DNA from: Gnetum montanum
Taxonomy: Eukaryota; Streptophyta; Gnetopsida; Gnetales; Gnetaceae
Assembly: GCA_015680685.1 (NCBI GenBank)
Contig: MNCI01012718.1
Span: forward strand, 1-64,000
Direction of reading: 5' to 3'
DNA length: 64,000 nucleotides
Position numbers and translations under genes: made by a program. Of this stretch, positions 46,701-56,876 are shown piece after piece; position 1 is the stretch's first letter; every line of letters starts with the position of its first letter. The notes under the pieces were generated by a model, which saw nothing but the letters and a program-made list of their open reading frames with translations, was not told the DNA's origin and did no database searches.

Positions 46701-48649
46701 CATTCACTTTTAAATTATTTTCTTGACAAAGGGATGTTGGACATCATTTTCAGTTTCAACTTTCTTTCAAAAATTTATAAGAGTAACAATATAGTGAAAA
46801 AATTCTGCAAGTTTATAAATAATATACAAAAGAAAGATTACATAAATCAGTTCACACATGAGCAGCATATGTCAACAGATAATAGCTTAGTGGAGAGTAG
46901 CTCATTAATCATTAAAAACACTACAAACAATCAGAGCTATTGGTTTTCCATAACATTTCCAGTCACAAAGGCATACTTTCAACATGTACACTTATTTCTA
47001 TGACATTTCTCCTAAAGGTCATCATAGAATGAAGTCTTTCAACCTACCATGTGATTCTGCCGATCTTGTTCAACAAACACTCTAACTGAGATTGTTCCAG
47101 ACCACCAAAGAAACTTCCAGATAGCAGCCTGTTCAACTTCCACCAATTGTCGATTCCCATCATCTTCCAGGACATTCCTGTAAACCACTTTCTGCATAAA
47201 GATACAAAGTTATGGCCTAAAAAAAGGAACCCATCTCCTAAACCACCCTCTTAACTTGCCATGCTAATATAACAACTGGTGGAGAGTGAAAACCATTTTG
47301 TATTTTCTAAAAGATTAAAAACAAAACAGATAATCACATCCCTGCAATCATAAGCACCTGGATATTTTTAAACACTCTCCGATTCTCTGGATCAATAACA
47401 ATGTCAAAAACTGCATCTGGAGGCAACCCCACATCCACGGTAGCATCAAGTTGGCACAGAGAACCCTTGGGCACAGTAACCTGACAAACCAAAAGTCCAA
47501 CCATAAACCTTTCCTCGAGCTAAGCACTCGTGTCAGGTCATTCTAAACAATTTGGGCAACTGTAAATAATAAATATTTCGATATTTTTGAAATCACATTA
47601 GCATCACGAAGACTTGCACCTCTAACCTCACAAATCAAAATCTACCTATAAAATTTAGTAGTTTCGTTAATGAAAAGAGTCTTCACTGTTCAGTATTTTG
47701 ACAACCAAAAATCAATTGTCGCTCAAGCACCTTAATCAAGGTAAATTCTTCAAATTCTCTTAGCCATCATATAAAGAAATGGTTCAAAATCTTAGCAAAG
47801 TGCACTAATACCAGCTGTAACCTAAGAAATCAGCTTTCTTGCCAACGGGCGCGCGAACAACCAACCGATACTGACTGAAAGTCACGAGAATTTGAACTAT
47901 TCAGTTCCGTTTGTTCATTCCATCCCCACCGCCAGTTCCCAACTTTGACAGCTTGGTGGGATCCATGAAAATGGCCGTAGGAAAGCACCTATTGTACGAT
48001 CATGCTAGCAAAATCCTCAAAATATTTTCCCAAAAATCCAAATTCCAAATAGAGAGGTGGAAACCTTTGAATAACTATTGTGCTAAAGAAAGCATCTGAC
48101 AGACAATAAGACAAACAAATTCTTCAAAAAATTTTGGGCCAAGTGTTACAGGGTGCAGATCAAACCCAACAGAATATCCTAACAATTTCGTCCGTTCTGT
48201 TCTCCTTGACAAGACCCTTTTTTTTTTCCCTAAATAACAGTAGTAGATACCTGTATTTTGGGTGCAGGATCAGAGAAGTTGGAGTTCTCCCTCCATATCC
48301 GGAGCTGTTTCTCCAAATCAACTCTGTAATCCAGAGCCTTTGCAGGCTCCTCCACCTCCTCCGTTGCGACACTTTCCACATGCTTTCTAGCAATCAACGG
48401 CAGTTTTATCTTTTGCAGTTTTTTGGATATGGATTCTACATGAGCATGCCCTTCCTGAGATAACCCAGCAAGCAGCAAAAATTTCATGTATTTATCAAAC
48501 TTGAAGCAAAAGTAAAAAGGACATTACAGAGAGAATGATTGACTGACTGACTAACCGACCTTCATGAAATTCTTGAAAGTGTTATTCATCCATGTTGGCA
48601 ATTGAGGGACTGAAACCTTGGCTGAAGGCTTGGGAGCTCGATCTTCCAT
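40794..48649 (-). CDS. DUF220/START-like lipid-transport-type protein, five exons, 305 aa
   Basis: Exons (minus): 48560-48649 (starts [20 protein letters not shown]), 48251-48454, 47358-47480, 47048-47191, 40794-41150 (ends [11 protein letters not shown]). All introns are GT-AG and all four junctions are phase 0; there is no internal stop. Residues 1-98 look helical and charged. Residues 99-270 carry '[20 protein letters not shown]', '[12 protein letters not shown]', '[20 protein letters not shown]' (VEVEQ seen as LVEVEQ) and '[19 protein letters not shown]', then '[20 protein letters not shown]'. I recognise this as the plant family annotated DUF220 or polyketide cyclase/lipid transport (START-like fold). 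The ligand is unknown. This is the only apparently intact gene here. Introns are 105, 770, 166 and 5897 bp; the last hosts transposons. Confidence 0.85.
41795..41900 (-). mobile_element. tRNA-derived SINE in intron 4
   Basis: Minus strand: GGTGCAGTTGGTTGGTAATG (A box), then about 35 bp later CATAGGTTTGAATCCAGCC (B box GGTTTGAATCC), then a short A-rich tail. The spacing fits a tRNA-related head. It has the same strand as the host gene. It is not a functional tRNA, because no acceptor-stem pairing was found. Confidence 0.6.
43681..44136 (+). repeat. 5' LTR of the copia element
   Basis: It matches 45521-46000 throughout ('aatctattgagttgtccttatc', 'ggctataaaaacatatttgg' near 43888 as TATA region). 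It ends CATAGCA before the PBS. Its first bases TAATAAGG have drifted from the TGTGAGGG of the other copy. Confidence 0.78.
44305..45017 (+). pseudogene. copia-type gag remnant
   Basis: The start (44305) reads like 'FIGYNNVL' and '[16 protein letters not shown]'-type text with stops. Open from 44727: '[20 protein letters not shown]', 'LDFDEVM'-like text ([19 protein letters not shown]). A knuckle remnant [14 protein letters not shown] follows at about 44970-45010, in which the second and last cysteines have become tyrosine and phenylalanine. Typical of copia GAG (UBN2-type), which packages RNA. No PR/INT/RT follows before the 3' LTR. Confidence 0.75.
45018..45520 (+). other. Internal remainder of the copia element
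   Basis: About 500 bp between gag and the 3' LTR with no recognisable pol. The sequence before the LTR ends AAGTCGGAAAC, a weak polypurine tract. Confidence 0.5.
45521..46000 (+). repeat. 3' LTR of the copia element
   Basis: TGTGAGGG...CATAACA, 480 bp, followed by CCCTT (target-duplication candidate). TATA region GGCTATATAAACCC near 45718. Confidence 0.78.
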
Positions 48650-48905
48650 TACTGCCGTTGCCAGATACCTGCACTGTTACTGTTACTCTCACCTCCTGAA
48701 ACCAAAAACACAGGTACCATCTGGCAAGCAAAGATCTGCAACAGGGCTCCTGTTTCAGATTTAATTGAATGTACACATGTGGAACGTGGAGATCGTAATA
48801 ATGCTTTGCTTCCGTCTCAACATTGTTTTTCCTGCAAAAGCGGCTTTTTCGGGGTGGAAAATAAAAATCCAAATCCGTCGCTGTCGTTTGTTCCAGTTTA
48901 ACTCT

Positions 48906-49009
48906 TCTATTGGTGGGTGATTATTTTATAAATTTTTCTTCTTGGAATGAAGACTGTTCTATCGGTTGGTGATTATTTTATGAATTTCCTTCTTTGAATG
49001 CAGACTCTT
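48906..49009. repeat. 52-bp tandem duplication upstream of the host gene
   Basis: 48906-48957 and 48958-49009 are two copies, about 85 percent alike by eye, of a 52-bp unit (TCTATTGGTGGGTGATTATT / TCTATCGGTTGGTGATTATT). They lie 260-360 bp upstream of the ATG. The first copy holds TTTATAAAATA on the minus strand, the best TATA candidate for the gene. Confidence 0.7.
48925..48940 (-). promoter_or_regulatory. Possible TATA box of the host gene
   Basis: Minus strand AATTTATAAAATAATC about 280 bp upstream of the ATG, inside the proximal copy of the duplicated unit; the distal copy has TTCATAAAATA instead. No other good TATA is closer to the ATG. Confidence 0.4.
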
Positions 49010-49689
49010 ACTTTGTTGCAACTGTATGTATAAACGTGTTCGTTGCGGAGAAGTACGACAGAAAGCAAATATGTAACTTCCTTAAAACATCTTAAACTTC
49101 GTCAAACGTTAAAATAACATCTGTCACATGCATTTTTTACGGTGAGTCTAACACACCTTTGAACAGGGATTACCGAGCACCATTTTAAAAGTACGACGGC
49201 GTAATTTTGTAATCCAGAAAACACACTGTAGAACGCGCAAAAAAAGAAAAAACTAATAATTAAATACGGTAGAATATGTTTACTTTGATTGCAGAATTTG
49301 CTATCCGCATACGCAACAATGACGCTAGCATTTAATGTTGGCAATTAACCAAAGGAGCGACGCTATAATTGCTGAGAGCTATGGCTCCACCCTTAGCTTT
49401 GTTCATTTTTTTGATCATGTGAGGACTAGGTTTCATGGTTTTTTGGAGGTATGGTTAACCACACTCATTTGATTGAGGTTAAAAGTTCAATTCTACTAGG
49501 TACCATCGAGTTATAAACTTCTATAAATCTTGGGGTGTACCTATACTTCAAAAACTATGACATGTGACTTTGCCCTGACTTGGCTTCACTCTTGCTTTGA
49601 AAGTAATCATCAACTTACATGTTGTGTTTAAATTAAGTTTTTCTATAGGAAAGGGCATTTTTTAAAAAAAAAAAAAAAGTATAGGTTAG
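49010..49689. other. Upstream flank of the host gene
   Basis: AT-rich. Contains a SINE-like phrase (GGTTAAAAGTTCAATTCTAC near 49487) and a 15-A run near 49662-49676, possibly one decayed retroposon. No gene seen. Confidence 0.4.
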
Positions 49690-50340
49690 AATGTTTGTTA
49701 GGACAATGGAAAACATATTGCAATTTTTGTATTTTTCATTGTTTAAATTATTAATAAGTAGAAACCAAAGTATTAATAGCATCCCAACATTAAGAATGTT
49801 GTTAGAAGATGGACAAAATCACATGAGTCTTTTAAATTTTTTTGCCATACCTCTTGTTGTTATAACTAACATTTGCAATTATGGAATTCTATTCTCTAGA
49901 AAGTTATACAGGAAATAGAAAGTGGTTTAAATAGCATCTTTCCCTTCTTGGAAAGATTATTGTTGCAAAGCATATTCTTTCTTCCACCTATGTTTGTTAC
50001 TCTTCTTTCTTAGCTCTAAAAGAATGCAACTATATGAAGATCAAAAGGATTACCAAGAGCTATATTCAAAGGAATTTGGCCATGGCTTTCTTCACATTAA
50101 GTGGAATACCTATACTCTTCCCAAAGAGAAAGGTGGCCTTGGAATTGGTAGTCTTTATGACCAAGCATTGGTTTTATCTATAAACTAAATTCTAGGGGCA
50201 ATTGATAGTATGAAGACTTGGAAGAAGTTTATTAGACTTTGTTTTCAACAAATAGGAGACACTCTTTCTCCTTTTCATTTATCTTAGCTAAATTGAGTTG
50301 TTTTTATAGTTTCTTTGACTATTAAAGGCTCCTTGTTTTG
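49690..50340 (+). pseudogene. LINE (non-LTR retrotransposon) RT fragment
   Basis: Plus-strand text resembles the C-terminal part of plant LINE reverse transcriptase. 'FFAIPLVVITNICNYGILFS' corresponds to the LGIPFG..-M W region. 'FLERLLLQSIFFLPPMFVTL' corresponds to the SLAGR..LI..VLSSIP.Y segment. 'FLHIKWNTYTLPKEKGGLGI' (about 50085-50150) is the conserved I.W..W...C.PK..GGLGI motif. It is broken by frameshifts and truncated at both ends. Confidence 0.7.
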
Positions 50341-50389
50341 TCAAGCTATATGATAAAAATGGCAAGTTATTTCAAAGTTTTTAAGTTGG

Positions 50390-50535
50390 TCATGAGCAAT
50401 GAGTACCCTCTACGCCCAACCATACGAATCATAAGTGTTCACGTGCAATCTAGTTGAATTCCATAGATGGAACTAGTGTGGTATCTATATTGTGAAGCAT
50501 TGATCATAGGTTGTTCTCTTCTCACTTAGACTAAT
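50390..50535 (-). repeat. LTR6, first part (interrupted by LTR5)
   Basis: It matches the minus-strand form of the family LTR end ('gagtaccctctacgcccaacc' against GGCGAGGTACCCCTACACTC). The terminal TG has become TC. It stops at CTAAT (50531-50535), the target duplication of LTR5; the rest is at 59954-60849. Confidence 0.75.
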
Positions 50536-51216
50536 TGATGAATCACATTTTTCACAGCTTCAATATCGAATACGTGATGTTAGATATTCAATATCGCAAG
50601 GTATACACTGGCCTATAAATATAGCACTTGGGCTCATGATTTGAGGGAGTTTTTTCATCAGTTTTTGTCATAGTTAGCAAAGCTCTTGCAATTTGTTTTC
50701 TCCAAAGTTAGAATATTTTCTAAATACCTGCAGCAAGAGTTTAAGTGTGTACGAATCTTTGTTTTAACACTGATGTACTTGAGTGCAATAGTGTGACGGG
50801 AATAAAAACGAACCTTTTTAATAATCCTTGTAACACTGAGAATAGATTAATGTCTCCTTTAATGCAATTTACTTTCATGCACTTACTTTAATGCATTTAA
50901 ATTAAGCAGTTAATTTCTAGTTGTTAATGAACACAAGCATGACCACTTCGAGCATGCATATAGTGCTTGGTAATCCAAAAAATATTAACGTTTGGTAACC
51001 CAACATCATTATATGTGTTCAAGATGTGTCAAGGAAAGTGGGATGGGTACTTGTGTTAAGCTAGCTAGGTAGTGAATGAGTTAGACCTTAAATTACTCTA
51101 CCTTTCATTCTTATTGTAGGCAACTAAACTTATAAACATAAAATGAGAAAAATCATGTACCTCAATTACACTTAAACCATACCCTTGAGCTTCACAAGTA
51201 TAGTTGGGAAGACAAT
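50536..51216 (+). repeat. LTR5 (solo LTR), first part
   Basis: Starts TGATGAATCAC, with decayed GATATC sites at 50560-50610, a CCTATAAATATAG TATA box near 50612 and the family core. It is cut at 51216 by element 4. The continuation is 59810-59948, which ends ACTCATCA. CTAAT at 50531-50535 and 59949-59953 flanks the reconstituted LTR, with no internal region, so it is a solo LTR made by LTR-LTR recombination. Confidence 0.85.
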
Positions 51217-52034
51217 TGATGAGTGGCGAGGTACCCCTACACTCAACCATATGAATACAAGCGTTCTCACGTGCGATTCGGTCGAACTCCACAGACAGAC
51301 TAATTGTGGCACCTAGACAGTTATCCTTAGGTCGCAATTCACTGTCTTCCCACCTGGACTAGTATTATATTTTTCACGTATGATTTAGTCCAGAGTGAGG
51401 TGTATGATGTGTTCCTAATTCTAACACTACTCCTGAAGGCAGTGGAAAATAATATTAACTAAGCTAAGCTAGGAGGAACAGGGTAAGAAGATCTAATCTA
51501 GCCTAAGTGCGATGAGCAACTAATTCCTTGATCATCCGTACACATCTTGGACTTCATGCACGACTACCACTGGGATTACCAAGCACAGATCCTAGGTATG
51601 CCACTGGGATACCAAGTAGTCATACTTAAATGCTCGTAATCAAGTCATACTCATTCCGCGTTACTAGGAGATAAGGGTGAGAGAGAAAGTAGTAAATAAC
51701 AATTAAATAAACAAAGTGAATGCTGCAATGATGAAGTAATCTCGATCTTTATTGCCGGTCATGTGTGTGTCCAAGTACGTCACACTTGAATAAAGAATGA
51801 CGTACAATTACATTCACCACACTATGGGTAGACACTGGAAAATAATCTATCTCTAGAGGGATCAAACTGCCATAGCTTCATTACTTCTAACTCCTAATTG
51901 ATGAACAAGGGAGAGCTGCTTCTTATTTATAGACATTGCGGCGGACTGTGATATCATGTACGCGATATCGTAGGGGAAGACGCGATATCACGGGGGATGC
52001 GATATCACAATGGACGCGATATCGCGGCCCATCA
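51217..52034 (-). repeat. 3' LTR of element 4 (818 bp)
   Basis: Plus strand TGATGAGTGGCGAGG...GGCCCATCA. The GATATC array (51945-52025) is well preserved, with TCTATAAATAAGA TATA (minus) near 51930. AATAAAGATCGAGATT (minus) near 51745 is the polyadenylation region. Confidence 0.92.
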
Positions 52035-52191
52035 TACCCCCACAACTGAATAAAAAATCGTCCTCGAGTTATAGTGATTACACAGTATATAGGTATGGGA
52101 TTATTAGATGGAGAAAATAAAAAATGAAATGATGCTGTAGTGTGGGAAGACATAACACAGAAAAAATGCTACAACTACAAAAAATGGGAAC
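52035..52191 (-). other. Polypurine tract and 3' untranslated end of element 4
   Basis: Minus strand ...GTGGGGGTA abuts the LTR (plus TACCCCCAC at 52035). The family motif 'gataggtatggga'-like and 'gacgagg' sequence precede it. No frame. Confidence 0.8.
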
Positions 52192-54966
52192 TCATGTAGT
52201 TCTTGGTGGCGGTGGCTCCTCCATGGGCACTTTCCCTTTGTCATGTGCTCTAGGCTTTGAAGCTTGATGGTGTTGAAGTATGGCCTGGAGCTTCTCCTCT
52301 TCGGTTCGAGAGTCTTGTGCTATCCATGCTAGTGTTCCAATGTTTGACGGAGTTGGCACTTCCCACAGACAGGGTAGTTGCTAGAATATCTGGTTAGCTT
52401 TGACATACCACGCTGCGAACACCTATCGTTCCTTTTCATAGGCTCTAGCTTTGTCTTTGTATTCATAAAGATCTGCTAGCCATCGAGCCAAGTCAGTTGC
52501 AACGTCTTTCTGTTGTTGGTAGCTTGCTTTTACCACCCCAAGTTCAAAATTTACGACATCTAGTTTCTCAACCAGCTTCTTGCGCTCTGCAAATTCTACT
52601 TCATATTTGATGTGGGTGGAAGCTACCTGCTGCTTGAGCTCTAACCTTGGGCACCCTGTTGTTAACATGGCAAGGTTGGCATATCTAAGGTTTGCCAAAT
52701 CCATGTATTCTGTCAAGTCTTGAATTTGCAGGTCCCAATTCTTAACTTCCGCTTGGTGGGCAAAGGCATATGTATCCAAAATGGCCTGCCAATCAGTGTG
52801 TTGAGCACTGATATTGTCAATTTGGGGCTTGGTCATATGAATCTCCTTCTCTAGAATTTGTTTGTACATCCCCATCTAATCATAGAAGTTCTCCTTTAGC
52901 TTCTCATGTCGTTTATCCTCATTCTACCATGTGCTTATCTTAATTGCTGACTTTTGGTGAATAGCATGTACCTCCTCCATTGATAGGGTTCGATTTTCTC
53001 TGGCTAAACAACTTACATCTTGGTTGACCCGAATGAATTGTTCTCGTAGTTGATGAAAGTGTTCATCAAGAACGTTCTTTTGTTTCTCTATAGCGGTCAA
53101 TGGAAGATTGTCTGCAACCAGCTGCTTATTTTCCTCTTCTAAGGCCTTGAGTACCTTAAGATGCACATGGGTTTGCGCTTGTGATGCGGAGGCATCCCAA
53201 ACAGCTGTCTCCTTTTCTCCTACCACCTTCTTATTCTCTGCTATTAATTTTGTTAGCTGCTCCGTTCTAAAAGTTTCTAGTTGATCTACAAGAACAAATT
53301 GTAGAGGATCCCACTATGCTTCTTGTAAGGCCACAAGCTGCTCTTGTAGTATCTGCACTTTAGCTTCAGCATGCTCAGCCCTTACTTCAGATATGACCAG
53401 CTTCCCCTTTGTGGAAATGAGGTTTGATTGAATTGCTATTACATCTTGGGGGATGTCAAACAGAGACGTCATTACTTGTCCTGTTTGAAGCAATTTGTCA
53501 AGTACATCCTCATGTTCCGTAGGAGTCATTGAGGTTCCAACCAGAGTTTGAGCATCCCATGCTCCTGAGAGATCTTCCGGTGGCACAATAAGTACATTGA
53601 AAGATTCTTTGATGTGGTCTGCAACCACTTCTGCAGCTCCTGTGGCATTCTGGTATTGCATGACCACCATAGTGGCCCCTTCACCAGTCTCTAATTGCAC
53701 CTAGACATATGTCGTGTTTCCTGAGATTTGTTACAACCATCTACTTTCCCCTCCTCCTATTTGAATGGATAATTTGCCCCTTGTGTGATCTAATGAAACC
53801 GTAGGCTGTCTGGCATCATCTATGATGTAGAAGAGGTTTGGGTCACCATGACTTCCCCAACTAATCGTCTCAGCGATGGCCCTCAGATAACTCATCGACA
53901 GTTTGTAGTCTTGCGACGGTGGCGGTTGATCTTGGCTTGTGTTGGGCCCTGCTTCCTGTTGTTGGCTGGGACCTGTGGCTGGAGGTTTACTGGTTCCAAC
54001 CACATGTTCTTCTTCTTATTCTTCTTATTTTAGTCTCAGCACTTTGCCAGTGCTCTTTCTTGGAGTTGGCACCTTTAGCAATTCAGCGTATGAAGCATTT
54101 TGAGCTTTCTGGAGGACGTCATTAGTGTACCCCTGAATACCAGCACGTCGGCAAAGCTTTTTGATAAGACAGGGGAAAGGCAATGCCATCTCCCCTATCT
54201 TTCATTCTTTGAATCGCCTCAGGATCTCCGTCAAATATAGATGGGGTAGGTTAGCGTTAACCTTTCCCATCAACACTGCACATCCTCTAGCCACATACGT
54301 GGATATTCTTTTTAAGCCTTTTGTGGGGAAGAGGTGATATGTTCTGATTTTGAAATAAACTCTCTCTTATGTCGTCAATTCACCAAATGCTTTGTCTCTG
54401 CCATAAGCCTTCTCTAACCAATCCTTTCACACATCAGGGTTTGAACAGGTAGATAACCGAGCAACCTGGGGCCCTAAGTTTGGAAGGTTTAACACTTCCA
54501 AAATTGCCTATGCAAAGAATTCAACTGTCACACCAAAAATATTAACTGTGGTGCCCTGCTCTCTATTGTGCCAAAACTAGTACGTTTCTCCTATGTACTA
54601 GGCACTGCTTTCAGAGAGGATAGGCCAAAAGGGAGATCCTTTGAGGTGATCGCTAACAGCCTCAGGAGAGAACTCTACAAAAGATTCGAAGTTTAACTCC
54701 ATAATCACCGCAGCGAATGTGGACTTCTCATGGATAGCTTGAACATATTTAGGAGGCAACGTGAGTTGTTGTCCCGATTTAGGCGCAGCAGCAGCTCCTC
54801 CTTCTGCCTGCCCAGATCATCTAGTAGGAGGTTCATCTTGATGGATGCTGAATGATTGCTCCTCCTGTTCTGCTTGTTGTCTGGCAGGACCTTGTCTTCC
54901 ACCTCTCCAAGCTCGTTTCATTCCACCTTGAATAGGACCCTCCTGCTATGCACGTTTTGGGGCCAT
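52192..54966 (-). pseudogene. ORF2 of element 4
   Basis: Minus strand. Start MAPKR with an early stop. 'VIMELNFESFVEFSPEAVSD', 'GSPFWPILSES', 'VNIFGVTVEFFA' and 'YHLFPTKGLKRISTYVARG' mark the folded domain (about 54180-54700), then 'RRAGIQGYTNDV'-type text. The coiled coil is the best preserved of the three copies: 53314-53700, 52924-53226 and 52423-52875 are open, for example 'LQIQDLTEYMDLANLRYANL'. The tail ends EEPPPPRTT. Stops are mostly at glutamine or tryptophan codons. Role unknown; by layout a nuclear-type, coiled-coil protein. Confidence 0.75.
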
Positions 54967-54967
54967 T

Positions 54968-55189
54968 CTGCAATTACATGGGTCAAGCATTAGTAAGGTT
55001 ATTTTCAAAGTCAAGTTATACCTTACTACTTGCCTTAGTTTAAAGATCTTATGTTCTAATGTGTGATTGTGCTCGAAAGCTTATAATAATGAGTCCTATA
55101 ACTTAGGTGGTTTCCATTTTAGTTTCCCGGTATACCTAAGGGTTAAATGATTTTTAGGCATAATTATTCTAAGTATTAAAGTTAATTAC
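54968..55189 (-). other. Candidate 5'UTR intron of ORF2, element 4 (222 bp)
   Basis: Minus strand: donor TTTAGG|GTAATT at 55189, CTTACTAAT at 54989-54997, acceptor AATTGCAG ending at 54968; ATG begins at 54966, one base further. Homologous to the introns before ORF2 in elements 1 and 2. Confidence 0.62.
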
Positions 55190-55439
55190 CCTAAATGATG
55201 TCCTTTGGGCGATGATAATTTTCAAAAATTTTAGGTACTTTTCGGCAAGTGTCTCTCCCCCACGACTAAGCTGAACACTCCGGGTTCAAGCAGCTTCAAA
55301 CGGAATAAAAATCGAAGTACCAGTGAGTGAGATATGAGTAGAAAAGCAAGGGTCACACAATCGCAAGTTGTAGAGAAAAATTTCAAAAACTCCCCCCCAT
55401 GGAAATGGCAAAATGATGCTAAGTGTTACGGATGGGGTA

Positions 55440-55540
55440 CCTATTTATAGGTAAATGGGATGCAATATCGCATACAATACATCACGTACACGATATCACG
55501 TGGGACGCAAGATCGTGTACATGATATCTTGTCCTTAGTG
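55440..55540 (-). promoter_or_regulatory. Candidate internal promoter of ORF2, element 4
   Basis: Minus strand: GATATC-type sites (AAGATATCATG, CGTGATATCGTG, GCGATATTGC) over about 55460-55530, then CCTATAAATAGG at 55440-55451. About 250 bp of leader separates it from the donor at 55189. Confidence 0.62.
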
Positions 55541-56876
55541 ATGTGAGACACTATAAAAAGACCAATTTTTTTAATGATTTTTCTGAAATTAGCGTGGAAT
55601 ATTGAGGACATTGGCTATAATCGAAATGTTCTAGGGTAATTTCATTGATTCGATAGGCACCATGAATGATAATGATGTGAACATTAGCAATAAAAACTTG
55701 GTGGTTAAGAAAAAGGAAATGTAATGGTACATTGAAACATTAAAATTTAGAGGGATAATAATAGGGAAAGAAAATCAATTGAAAAATTAAGCTGAGGGTA
55801 AGAAATTGTGTGTGTGCTAGAGAATCAGTGAAGATTACAAAAATTACACAAGTGGGTCCTCCCCAAAGCAGGTTCTTACCTATAATGCCCTTGTGTAACC
55901 ACACTTAAAGTGTTTGTGGGCACTAGAAGGGTTAAATGTAACCTGCACTAACTCCACAAAACACACACATGTAATATCACCAGAATGGGATGAAAATTCT
56001 ATGCTACACGGAACACGAGCTACAATTACATGAACAGTGAGATGAGACGAAGTAGAGAAGGGATCGTAGAGATTGGGACATGAGGTAACTGACCTAGGAC
56101 ACAGCGAATCCTACGTGTAAAGCATGATTAAGGTGTTATTAACCCATCGTTCCAAGATCAAGACCAAGTCCATTCCTCTAATTAGTGACATCGCATTGTT
56201 TCATCCCATGATGAATGACTATGAGAGTACCATAACAACAAGGTGTACGATCACTTGGTGTTTTATTCAAGGGAGGAGTGCTTTTATTTTGTGGCACTTT
56301 CTTTTCTCTTTCTTTTTTTTTCACTTTACTGAAGCCAAAGAAGCCACCAACCTTCAGGCATGGGTGCATGTCTTTCTAATGGGACCCCCTAGAATAGCTT
56401 TTGATTTTTGAGTGCCCTTTTGATTACTCTTACTTCCACTTTTTGTTAGATCTACAAGGATCTTAGTACAACCACGTTGCATGATAACTCCCACAAACGT
56501 CACCAAAGAGAATCCACAAGTCCCCTTGATGTCACACCCTAATCATTCCCTCTTGGTCCATCCTTCTTCATTCTAGGTACAATGAACACAATATTAATTT
56601 TAAGTTTTTAAGATTGTCAAGAATATCACTGTACCCGTGAATAGAGCCTCTTATTTATAGAGTGGATGAGTGGGTGTAATGGGCTCACTGTTTCAAATAA
56701 TTGATCACTCATGACTTAATAACATAGAACACACCTCAACCAATGATCCACATGAGTGTTTTATTCGTAGATGAGATTACTTACAAACATAAAAAGACAA
56801 AAACACAAACAGATATAAAGATAAAACAAAAAGTTGTAAAATCAAAGGAAATAAAAATTGTTATTAATCTTGCTTG
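55541..56876 (-). other. Noncoding spacer of element 4
   Basis: The reverse counterpart of 6273-7588, with shared landmarks 'gtgggtcctccccaaag', 'aagagaatccacaagtcccc' and 'gcatgggtgcatgtcttt'. No gene. Confidence 0.7.

Noticed and set aside
48582-48872. 96-codon minus frame overlapping exon 1 of the host gene
   Set aside because: It is in a different frame from the exon whose splice phases continue through all five exons; it covers the 5'UTR and the antiphase of exon 1.
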